Part shown: piece after piece, positions 48,601-60,610 of the stretch | Layout: each line of letters begins with the position of its first letter | Position numbering within the stretch: the stretch's first letter is position 1 | Assembly (NCBI RefSeq): GCF_022581195.2 | Contig: NC_061456.1 | Location: 5,706,501-5,770,500, forward strand | DNA length: 64,000 nt | Direction: 5' to 3' | Source: Helicoverpa zea | Taxonomy: Eukaryota; Arthropoda; Insecta; Lepidoptera; Noctuidae | Notes under the pieces: model-generated | The model's database searches: none | Seen by the model: the letters and a program-made list of their open reading frames with translations, nothing else | Told to the model about the DNA's origin: nothing | Program-made: the position numbers and the translations under genes

Positions 48601-49631
48601 AGCGTGCGTCCTAAAATTGTTTATCTACTCAAAATCACTGATCAATTTATCGACCGATCTCGTTTTTTTTTTATTAAAAAAAAACCCTTATCCAAAAATT
48701 GTATGGTGAATAGACCTAAATGCCAATGGTAACCCAAAGATCTTTCAGTATCTTTAGGCAGATCATTTTAAGGCGTAAAATTATCACAAAAATTCTGTGA
48801 GATATTACGTTATTTCTGATAAGATCTTCAATTAGCACCTGGTTTAGATTATACGCATTTTGTTATTGGCCTCAAATGATGTATGACAAAAGTTCGACAC
48901 CGGTCGCTAACGGCGCTTTGGGATGAAAGACCCTTTGTGAACGGGCTAACTCCACGAGTTGATTCACAAAAATCAAAACTGGTTCGCATCTTGCGCAAGT
49001 GCAGGGGGGAGCAAACAAGGGTTTTCGGAACGGGCCCTTCCAAAATTCGCCGGTGCACAATGCACCCTCCGTACCATCCCCACGCAAGCACTCTTATTAT
49101 TACGCGACTCCGGTTCCTGTCCCCATATTGTTCATATTATTTTGGTATTCGCTAGACGCGTTACGAAGTTTTCGTATCTCCGTGCCGTTACTTTTGAAAA
49201 GTTTAAGAATTTGGTAGTTCGTGTACATTAGAAGCGCAGATTCGTCTGAAATCTTTGTTGAAGAATGTTGTAGTCTTGGATTCGTAGCAGTGCAAATTAT
49301 TCACTCGAAGGTATTCGATTGGCTCCGTCTTCGATTCTGTCACCTAATATTTGCAGCGAAGGGAAGTATTAAGGTTTCGAACGCTGCGGTCGTCTCAGGT
49401 TGCTTTTCTCATGAGTGGACGTGCGTGTAAATTAATAACTTGAGAATAATATGTGTGGTAGGAGCGTCGGACGCACGGCGTGCCGCGTGCAGCACCCGCA
49501 CGCCTTTGTAGTGAACGAGAATTATCGATCGTGGACTACTTCGCTATCCGTGAAATGCGTTCTGTGTATTCGGTGATCGCTTCAATTTGGCGGGAGTCGG
49601 GTCACGCGCTAATCTGTATGAGGAGCATTTG
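48601..49631 (+). other. GC-richer region with candidate noncoding first exon
   Basis: About 48,880-49,100 and 49,461-49,631 are clearly GC-richer than surrounding DNA. The second part ends with a strong donor, ATTTG|GTAAGT at 49,632. Overlapping short frames in all three plus-strand phases suggest composition bias rather than coding. A 5' noncoding exon of a gene whose large intron fills the right of the window is one explanation; no downstream exon was confirmed. Confidence 0.3.
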
Positions 49632-52600
49632 GTAAGTTCATGAACATCATATTTCTTTTATTTTGTGGACCTCATCCAAGCGGATTATCGCTAATACTAT
49701 TTCAGAAAGCATACAATTTATCAATTTTGTTAGAACTAATTTCTTTTTGGCTTTGAGATCATTTGCGACTTCGGTTACTTACTAATTAGAAATTCTTTCC
49801 ATCACTTCGTTGTTAGGTACATTGATTCGTTTTCAAAATGACTGCATAGAAACAAGTACACCAATTGTGCACTTTAATTTCTACTGCTAGGTATTTTTTA
49901 TTTGTTATGAAGTCACAGTGCCTACATGTTGCTTTTCAATTTAATAGAGTAACTTTTCGTTACGTTGTTTGTAAGTAATAACGGAACGCCGTTACTGAAG
50001 ATAATTAAAATGGAACAGTATACCTACTTAGTTTCTTTTGATACATGTTATTGTATAGTGACAACATAATCATTGTATGATTTTACGACCTAGTTAAGTA
50101 CAGTAATGTAGATGCATATTAAAACGAGGTAGGTACTTCCAGCATAAATGGTAAAAGCATCAAAATTAAAACGAAGCTATTATTAGAAGTTCGCCTGACC
50201 CAGGTCAATGAACTTTTGACCCTAAAATGCTTTTGCCAAAAAAGCATGGTAGTACAGCGTTGTAAAAAGTTGGGAAGTACAAAGGCAAGCTTTGTCGGTA
50301 CATATTTTGGGGTTCCTTACGTAGGTATATTGTTTGAACGGAGCTTTTAAAATCTCGATACTTACTTTTACTTTTTTTCAAAATCTGGTTCCATATTTTT
50401 TTAATATGTAAGTAAATCGTTTGTAGTCCAAATAGACGATCTAAGTTTGATGTTGTAACAATTTTGTGAATATAAATAAAACAAAGTAAAAAGCAAAATT
50501 TTCCGTTTTGTGGATTTTTTAAAAATATATTTTTTGAAGCTCTATGTAGGTAATATTCTTAATTAGGATAAATCGAGCAGCTAGGTAGGTACACGTTTAT
50601 TTATATCCGTTGTTATACTATAACACACAACAAAGAAACTTTAAAAGTTATGAAAAATGTGTAGTTTTCACCAGGAAACTTAGATATGCTTTGGTCGTTC
50701 TATTCTACTTCCCTCTATAATTAATTCAAATTAATGAGGCTATAAACAAGGCTCAAGTTAATTATGCAGTCGGGTTAATGCAAGTCGGCTGGAATATTTT
50801 AAGGCATACTTGGCGTTAAGTCACAGAAATAGTAAAAAAGCATATTCATAAATAAAGTTTTCTTGGTAAATGCGTTGTTTGTTATGTAAATGGGTTTCGG
50901 GTAAATAACCTGCAAGTTCTTGAAATATGTCTATTACTTTCACGGGAATATTTCGATCGATAGCAAAACCGTTAAATAAATTCTCATATGTTCAAGTAAC
51001 GTGTTTGCCTAGCAGACCAGCCTTATCGATCTTTTGAATAGACGGGAGTCAATTGTTAAGGAGGTTGGTGCCCGAAAATAATGTTTATACCTAGGTACTT
51101 GGACGTTAAAAAGTGTTAAATTATAGGTCACTAGCTGCCACTCACTGCTACATGAGTTAGCTATGTGGAGTATTCAAAAAAATCGAGAGATTTAAACAAA
51201 CCAAAAGATGATACAGTTTTACCATACTAACCACTTTTCTTTAACACTGAAACATATTCTAACTCACTAGGTAATAACTTCTAGATGAGGTATCAATCTT
51301 ACTAATTCACTTGATTGGTGCTCAGTTTGGTATCTTAAGAGGGACGCGCTTCAGGATATAAGTTCTTACCTAAAAATACTGCAAAATACTTTCACAGCAC
51401 CTTGACGACCATATTTCGTAGGTAATGCTGAACAAATTGATATTTATGAAGGTTGCCTTTAGTATGTTGTTAAAGTATCGGAATATCCATAAGTATTCGT
51501 CGTACGTAGCCTTACCACTATCATAACATTTGCTTAAAGTTCGCCTTCCCCAAACTATCCATCATTCACCTAATTCACTTACCTAATCTGTGCACAAATA
51601 TAATTTCATATCGGTTTTCTGAAATGTTCGGTTAAACTGGGCAACATTTATATAACCCGATCACGTTTTAGGCCGCCTGTATTGGTTAGGTAAAGTTTGC
51701 TACATTTATATGTGATGGATAAATCTTAACCAAATTCAACTAATTGATTTCAACGTTATATTGTGTCAAATTCATACCGACTTATCAAACCATTTGCGAA
51801 GGTGAATATTGACAAAACCAGAAGTTACGCCGCATGGCCTTACACAAGTCTGTTTGTAAAAGCTGACCGCTGAAACCATGTGGAAAACGGAAACCGTGTG
51901 GACGGGGCAAGCTTACCGACGACATGTACATGACTTGCATCTGTGTGCGTATAGCTCAAAGTGTGCGGAAGCCGCGTGATCGTAGGGTAGTGCGGGGCAA
52001 CGTCTGCCATCGCTGACGTCATGACCCGCGCTGTTTAACTAACCGGCACTCGCAAGTCTATGAAGAATATCTTCTATCAACCTAACTATGTACACACAGA
52101 CATGGCTGCTTAGGTACCATACTTATCTTATTTTAGTATTATCACACTCATATTTTTGCACTCCAGGCACAGATTACTTAATAGATAGTTAATTTTCAAG
52201 GAACATTCGTGCTATTTTGATTTCATACATACAAATACAGGTACACACGCACAACATTTCTCAGTTGTACTACAAACCAGCACCGCAACCATGTCACACA
52301 AATATGGGACGACATACATACAATTGCAGGACGAGGCTCGTCCAATATAAATGCTAATTCCTAGATAAGATGTTTGCCATGTTTGCATGATTAGTTTAAC
52401 AACATCAGCCGCTATGAAAATGTTTAAAATCATAAACATCCATTGCTACTTGTATGTAAAGCACACGTAGTTGAGAAATCAAGAATTTTGATAAAATTGC
52501 AAGAGTTCGCGAGTGTTATTTAAGATGTTCCAATTATATCATATTTCATACGTTCGAAAACTTGGGCCTTTAGACTTGTAGGTTTGTATTAGAGGCATTT

Positions 52601-55600
52601 CTATATTTCTACAATATATTGGATATTCGATATTCTGTAGTTGTGTTAGTACTTGAAACACAGTTGTATGCGTAGGGCGGTTGGTCGACATCGGATACTG
52701 CTGTAGCTCCGGTTACACGCAATCCCTTGCTTTAGGTATTATTGCATGCTACACAACAGCTGATTTCAGATAGTCACTTCTAATTGAAGCAATCATCCAA
52801 TACGAGAGAATGGTTAGAATTTTTTGTACTAAATCTATCAAAGTTCGTTAATCTGTATTCCAGTAGATACATTTTCCGGAAATTACCACAAAGCTTTAAT
52901 AATGAAGATGGGAATAAAATTGAAAGTTTCCCTTTACGTGATCAAAATCCGAATACGATAAAACAAGAGCGGAGCAGGGCAAACGTTCGACTAGTTTCGC
53001 ATGAGGATCTAACCAACAGATTTGTGTTTGAATTATTCATTTTATGTTCCGCTGCTATTTTTTTTATTTATATTACAGTAGGATATATCCTTTTTTAAAT
53101 TCAAGTAAAATCTATTGCTACACAATGAGTTTGTGATGAAATATTTTATGGATGTTTTTACTATACATAAAGGTAATGTAGTTAACTCGGTAGGCCGACT
53201 TTACCTGTTAACTAAAAACAAAAATGTTGAAAATCACATTTAAATAAACAAAAAATATTTGACACGTATTTGTTCATCCTTAGGGACGAATATATAACGC
53301 GTTAAACTTTCGTTTTACGACATCGCTTCCTACAAATATCATACCGCAACGTACAAAGCCCGCACTCTCAAACTGATATTGCATTAGTTACCTATGTCTT
53401 AGTAATTGTTGCATTTTTTGCTGATCCTCAAAGACCGACTAATTATCTACTTAACTTTTCGTAAAATCCCTGATGCTGAAGACATCTCAATATTACCTAT
53501 ACAGGTATCTTCCGAATAATCAAGCACTAGAAAGTGACAGACTTTGTGGAATTATGTAAATGTGACTCGATTTAACCTTACGTAGATTCCGTATTCGATT
53601 CGATTGCGGGATTGGGAACGGCACACGGCTAAGTAATTTGCGATCTCTCACCTATGTAGGATCTATTGAGATTGGATTATAGGAATCAGAACACTGATTG
53701 CTTGATTAAATAAAAAGAAAGGTACCCACTTAGGACTGTCAAGAATATTGAGACCCTACAGGCATACGAAAGAAATTCTATTATCGAAATGTATGTGCCA
53801 TTGGATTCGTAAAAATCTAGACCCAGTTTCTTTTATATTGAGGAATTCCTCGTTCACGTTATTGTCCCATATACAAATCGTTCACGATATTCCAGACGGG
53901 TTGGGGGATTTATTGTTTTATTTGTCAGAGGCCTTCACAAAGTTTATTCTTCTGAATAGGTAACATAAGCAAAGAAATATCTGTTATACTTATATAGATA
54001 CTGCAACGCTGTTCTAAGAAAATTGATAGAAGGTAAATCTTTAATACGGTGGTTTACCTAGGTATTAAAATAAAGCTGTGTAGAGCTTTTGGCTTCCGCC
54101 ATCTGCGCTTTGCCTTTTAATGATCCCGCTCGGCTGACGTTAATCCTTATTTTAAACGCTTTCACGATATGCTAATGGTGAACATCCGCTATATGTATAA
54201 TATTTCGTATAATACTTTACATTACGATCATTGGTTTCGACGCGAATATAAACGGTAATGTGATCAAAGCCTCTTCACATTTTCTTCCAAGTCAAAATCA
54301 ATGTCAACCCAGTTTGCTCCCTTCGACGCCGATTAACAGAGCTTTTGAAAATACATTAACCCTACTAAAATGCGGTTTGTTGCGTTGCATGACATATGCT
54401 GTACCTACCACTATTCTTTTTGTGTTCCAAATGTTTCACTATAATCAGGCAAAGACCAGCTTCAGCCTGAAGGTTGATACCTATCGTCACTCGAGGAATT
54501 TTAATTCTTTTGGTGTGTGAGCCAACCGAACACGTGTACTGTAAGTATATGATTTGGGTCGTGTCTGATTTAAATATATTATTAAGTTACCTTAACAAAA
54601 CTTTCATAACGATAGCACTTGAAAACATTTATTATTTTAATTTAATGTTCTTCACTTCAAAGGATTGTTTAAAAATAGCGAACGTGCTGTAACACTGTTT
54701 TTATTTTCCAAGTAAATAAAGACGCAAACAAGGAGGGTCGTGATGAAATTCGCAGTGCCGTCCGTGCGTGCCTTATCTACCAATGTGGAGGCTTTTACCT
54801 CCTCAGTCCCTACCCCTTACAACATGCTTAGATGTTCGTGTATCTTTTAATTATTTTTATTTAATTTTAAAGCCTACCGAGCAAAATATTTTAAAATCAT
54901 TTGTATAATAGAAAAGAAAAATTACATATTTTATTCTTATATCATTTTTACAGTAAAAATCGAATAAGCAATATCAAGTGACAGCAATTTCAAAGGGAAA
55001 TGTGTAACTAAGGACTGCTATAGGATCGGTGACCCGCACAGGGACCTCTGAGGACGGTAGATGCGGAATTGCGTTTAATATCAGAGATTCCCGTCCTCTC
55101 CACGATATCATATTCACTTTAGTCTCAAAAGAAAGAACGGAGTTTGAATGTTAGGTATTCCCTTATTTTTCCAGCAGTTCATGTTTCAATCATAGCGAGA
55201 AAACATCCAGAATAAATTTAGTACTTCAATAAAACGTCGTGTGTTTGTTTAATAAAGTAAAAGCGTACAGTTACAGTTCGTTGAGTAAGTATTTATTTGG
55301 AAAAATACGTTGCGCAAAAACACGAACGTTCAGTGACCGATTAATGTCACACAAATGTGAAGTCTAATCTTCAGTAAAGTCGAGCGAGTTCATTCGTTTC
55401 GCGAACTAATACCCCACATTTATGAGTCTGGCTTTCATATTGCATTAAATATTATGAGGGTGCCCTGCAAATGTGTACACTGCGGAATGTCGCTCGTTGT
55501 TTTATGTAGATGGGTGGTGTTAGGGGCGGAGACGGCATGACGCCAAACGCTGACCTCTCGATCGCAAGATGGAGACCATTTTAATAACATCCAAATTATT

Positions 55601-55671
55601 ATACAAAGCACGTACGATTGTTTTGGCATCTGAGTCGTAGTAGATACGAATAAAAAAGAACCTAGAATATT
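49632..55671. other. Gene-free DNA, possible large intron
   Basis: No coding exon, RNA gene or clear transposon was recognised. Short frames lack domains. Palindromic TAGGTACCTA-like motifs are scattered through it. Around 54,770-54,810 and 55,020-55,110 there are slightly GC-richer stretches without a clear role. Confidence 0.45.
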
Positions 55672-56757
55672 ATAAAGGACAATGCCTAAAAACGTCCCCA
55701 CCCACCAACAGACTTGAAAGTAGTGTCATTGGATGCGCCTCATTTAGTAGATCATTTCTTATTATGGAGACACATTCCAAAAGTATGGGGTTTAGGAACT
55801 GTAAGACAATTTAGTATCCTTAATAATCAATTAACTTCAAGTTTGTTAACCAATTACTCGGAGTTGGGTGGACCGATTTTGATGTTTTTATTTTTATTTT
55901 AAAGAATCTATCTCAAAGTTAGTCCAATGTAATTTTCATCAAGATCTTTTAAGCAGTTTTTTAGTTATCATCGGTTAAAATAATCGGTTTGAAGAGGCAA
56001 TGTAGGATGTCGTGAGGACACCTTCACCACCACCAACAGACTTGAAACTAGTGTCATCGGAAGCGCCTCCTTTGATAGATCATGACTATTATAACGATTT
56101 ACGCCAAATGTATGGGGTTTTGGAAATATTCGACATTTTAGTATCCACAATTAACGTAACGTTAGGTTAGGTTAGTAGGTATACACCGTGACTTTTTAGT
56201 CGTCTTACAACGGCAGCCCACTTCATGTATCCAATGACTAGTAAACGTTCATATAAAAAAAAAACAATTATGAGATTTGAATAATTTAAAAATAAAAAAT
56301 AATTCATTAAACCCCAAACATTTAGAGTATGTCGTCACAGTAAAAAAATATCTATCGGATAAGGCGCTTCTGATGACATTAGGTTCAACTCTGTTGGAGT
56401 CAGTAAAGGTCCATACAAAATCATTAAACCAATTATCATTCTAACCGGTGATAACTCAAAAGTTGCTAAAAAGATCCCGATGAAAATTATATCGGACTAA
56501 CGTTGAGACACCTTCTTTGCATTAAAACAAAAATAATCAAAATCGGTCCACGCAACTCCGAGTAATTGTTTAACAAACTTGACGTTTATTGATTATTAAG
56601 GATATTAAAATGTCGTGTATTTCCAAAACCCCATTCATTTGGAGTAAATCGTTTTGATAATCATGATCTATAGAAAGATGCGCTTCCGATGACACTAGTT
56701 TCAAGTCTGTTGGTGGGTGGGGACAGGGTCCATACAAAATCCGGCATTGTCCTTTAT
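55672..56757. mobile_element. Composite foldback element, 1.09 kb
   Basis: The 15-bp termini ATAAAGGACAATGCC (55,672-55,686) and their complement (56,743-56,757) enclose a nested palindrome. A unit containing CACCAACAGACTTGAAA, TGTCAT-GGA-GCGCCTC and ATGTATGGGGTTT occurs at about 55,703-55,870 and 56,031-56,160, and inverted at about 56,335-56,415 (diverged) and 56,545-56,720. Between the two units on each side a further shared segment (GTTAGTCCAATGTAATTTTCATC and its inverted partner) is also mirrored. The termini differ by an 18-bp segment present only on the right. No protein is encoded. Confidence 0.7.
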
Positions 56758-59700
56758 GTCTTCTCCAAGAGGAAACCCAATTTTATTTCTTCGTTTATTT
56801 AAGAAAGAAAACCTTCGCCAACTTAATCGTTTTCCAAAGGCCTTTGAATTGAGACGATACCAAGGTATAGAACGTATAGACGTATTTGTATAACACCGCC
56901 AATTTGACTTAAACCCGATTCAATGATTGCTTAATCGCGCTGATCAAATAGGTACCTACATTTAAACGATCTTTGATTCCTTATTCAGAGAGGTAGTTAG
57001 AACAACGATTTTCCTTCCTGAAATACTTACGTATTTTGCTTGATTAAAGTTTAGAAAATATAGACAATATAGTGAAAATCTAATAACATCTGGAATGAGA
57101 AACTACAATGCAAATTCAAAGTTATATTTTTCATAAGACAGGATCATATGTACTACAGACCGTTTTCAATGGAATTATCTTCTGTTTGTTGCTTATGTCA
57201 ATGTGTAGCTTGTATATAGGTACATCTGTTGGTATATTATACTGATCTTCACAACAGGAAAGGTTCCTCTGCTTATATTTAAGACACCATAAAGTGCAGA
57301 TCAATATTACGTCTGTAACCGATCGTAAAACTTGCTAAGCAATCATGTCAAGTGTAACGTACCTAAGTATATCGAACGTTTGTAGGAAGTATTGTAGGGT
57401 TTCGATCTACTTCAGGATTTGATCATTATAATGAATTCCGTTTTGCTATAAGAACTATAAATATGTAAACAATACTTAATAACCAAATAAACAATCATTC
57501 AGCGACTCACCTATTCATAAAATGGATTTCACAAGGCACTCCCAAAAAGCAACATATCGTCTTCAACAAATTGCAATTCTATTATGATTTCATTTTGTTC
57601 AGATATGGCTTGTTTGTAGATTTTTCTTTGTAATAAGTTCCCCAGTTGGGGATCGGTCGGTAGCGAAGAAACCGGCGGGGTGTAGGTCGATAAAAGTTAT
57701 TTAATAACAAGGAATAGCGTTTGCAATGTAGTTCGCCACGTGACTTGACTTCTTAATCTACATATCATATGAGGTACCTACCTAAATGAGTTGATTTATC
57801 AAATTATTAAACTTGAATGCTAGACTCACGGCGGAATATAAAAACGCCAGTCAATTTTCAAAGTTGTTCAAATGTGTATTTTAAGGTCACTTGTGTAATT
57901 CAAGGGTTTTTATCCAGAGTAGCATTTAAAAGCTACCTATCGATTAATTTACCGTAGGTAAACATGAATTTCTAAAATATGAATAATGAAAAATTAAATA
58001 TAGCCAATAATACCCCCCGGTACCTACATTTGTCATTTATCAATGTGAAGCCAATTAGAAGTGACAACAATTAGAAGATAGGTTATGATGGTATAGAAAT
58101 GATACCGTTAGTAAAAATATTTTCACTTTCCCGGTATAACGTCTCTCATGACGTTGGATCAAAAAAAGAAAGCGCCCTGCTCTTCTAGTTTCTGGGCTGT
58201 AATTGAGTAGAACCCTTATAAAATAATTTACGTTTTCGTTTAAACTGAAATGAAAAACACTCAGTTAAGTCGTTCATATTTTGCCGCAGCAATCGCGAAC
58301 GGATATTATTTACTTTATTGATGGATTTTGAATGTTGGAAAGGATTCTATTTATAATTGAACCGTGTTTACGATCGACTCGGCTGTAGAAATAACTCAGT
58401 GTTGACAATTCATCTAAATTTTCAAGTTTAATCTTAGCTTGGGCGTAACATTTAAATAACATCTTCTGAATCGAAATTGTTCTGATGAGGATCAAAATTC
58501 ATGGATCAGCTTAAAAACTAAGATAAGGTTTATAAAATGTTCCATGCCATGCTCCGTTCTAAGGTATATTTTTTACGCAGTGGTTTTCCTCTAGCTCGAG
58601 CGAAACATAAAATAAGTCATATTAGAACTACAAACACATAAATGGAGTACTTGCTTCCTTTGCTCTTAGATAATGTCGTTCTTTTATGTCTTGAATGTCG
58701 AAGTGGCTTTTAGGGAAAATGTATCTACTGGAAAAGCTTATTTCGATTTCGTGGTATATGTTTATTTAACTTCAGTAGCAAACTAAAGGGTTTTTGGAAC
58801 CCTATTAATTAAAGGATGCTCTGTGAAGCATCTAGTTTCAAATTCTACGAAACTTAATATCTTAAGAAAATATCTACTTCTTATGAAAAAAGCAGTCAAG
58901 TTAACAATATGGTTTTTAGCTTCATGCAAAAATAGTAAGTTAGATCCAAGTACATAATTATAATGTTTTGAAACGTTATATAACATTCGAATTTGTATTA
59001 CTAATGATAAAAAGAAGATTTACAGCCTTTGTTGACGTTAGTAGGTTACGAGCCGATAGCCAAGGTTTTCAAACAATTATCGTGATGCCAATGACAAGTC
59101 TTTATAAATGATTAAGCTTTTATAGGAAAAAAAACTGAAGGCTTTCAATGAAATAAGTAATAGCATTACTGAACGGAATGTATTAAATGGAAATGAATAA
59201 AACCTTCATCGATAGAGGCAGGCCATAATAAGTCGTTATGTAACACATAACATAAGGGTTTGATATTCGTACAGTCGAAAAACGTAAACAGCCTTCATAG
59301 ACTTACCTACTGTTACCTATTCGTAAAACAGTATAGTTAAGTGATCAAACACATTTCGTATCATTAGGTGACTCATTTACCGTACACACGGATAGCTTTG
59401 TTAATTGCTTTCATTTGTGTAATTTATACTACAGCCGACGTCATAAACATATTATTAAAAAAATGGTTCAAATTAGGCATAGAAAATGTTTGTGACTCTG
59501 TACCATACAATATTAATTAACTATCTTTAAATACATACTCTTTTTTCGTGACAATTACTTCTTTTTATTGGCAGTTACCCGATTATATCAGAATCACTGT
59601 CCTCTGTACGCTTTAATTAATTAAAGCCTTCTACGTGATTAATTTGGTTGACAAACAAATTCTTTTTAATAAAATGGAAAGGCTTAGCAACCTTTTAATT

Positions 59701-60191
59701 TCACGCTTCATTATACATGGTAATTAGATAAATTGAGTGTTCATGTGAACTGAAAAGAAAAATGTATCTTTACGAGTTTATTTTCCAAGCGATTAGCTCG
59801 CTAATTAGGATCAAAAAACTTCGATAATGTGATAGACACAACAAGTCTTTAATCAACAATGAAACCAGGTGTGTATTGCCAAACTCTCAAAGGAATCGAT
59901 GAAGTAGGTACCTACTCATTACTCTTATTGTAGCCAATAAATTGTCAGTAACACAGACACAAAGCAACATGTTTCCTTTAGGAAATGATACTTTATAAGT
60001 TTTATTGAAGCTTGAATCAACGTGGAAAGAAAATAAAATACAACATCTGTGGATCGCCGCGTTCTTATTTTCTTGAGAATGCACTGGGTGAATTTTCTCT
60101 CATAGTGGATTTTATAACGTTTGTGTTATGTACTTGGTATTTTTTAAATTCTGTTGACCATTAAAAGTGCCTGTGCTATATTAATAAACTG
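56758..60191. other. Gene-free DNA
   Basis: No gene or recognisable element was seen. The composition is AT-rich; perfect TAGGTACCTA palindromes lie at 56,949-56,958 and 59,895-59,904. Confidence 0.45.
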
Positions 60192-60610
60192 CTATAGTCT
60201 GTTTTTTAATCTCGTAGACTAAATTGACACTTGCAAAATGTCAAACTTTCTAATAATTTTGCTAGCTCTGTGGTGCAGTGTTGTACTTACGATACCGGTT
60301 CGTTGAATCGTAACTTTTTATCTATAATAGACGAATTTAATATTCATTCAAAGTTTTATATTTAAAATTCACGTACGTACACATGGCTGTACGACGTGCT
60401 ACAAACTGCCAGGGATATCTGACCACGCAAAGCCATGCGTAATCATCAAGGATAAGCCCATTATTTCAGGATGACTTATTGTAAAAAGTTACGATTCAAC
60501 GTACCGGTATCGTAAGTACAACACTGCACCACAGAGCTAGCAAAATTATTTGGAAGTTTGACATTTTGCAAGTGTCAATTTAGTCTACGAGATTAAAAAA
60601 CAGACTATAG
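60192..60610. mobile_element. 419-bp foldback element with 129-bp near-perfect arms
   Basis: The left arm 60,192-60,320 and right arm 60,482-60,610 are inverted copies with only about three mismatches over 129 bp. They begin with CTATAGTCTGTTTTTTAATC. A unique spacer of about 161 bp separates them. No protein is encoded. The immediately flanking dinucleotides (TG on the left, TA on the right) do not prove a target duplication. The high arm identity implies recent activity or gene conversion between arms. Confidence 0.8.

Noticed and set aside
48872..49231. Several overlapping 70-90 aa frames on both strands
   Set aside because: Simultaneous openness in several frames reflects GC bias; none has a recognisable domain or a clear start context.
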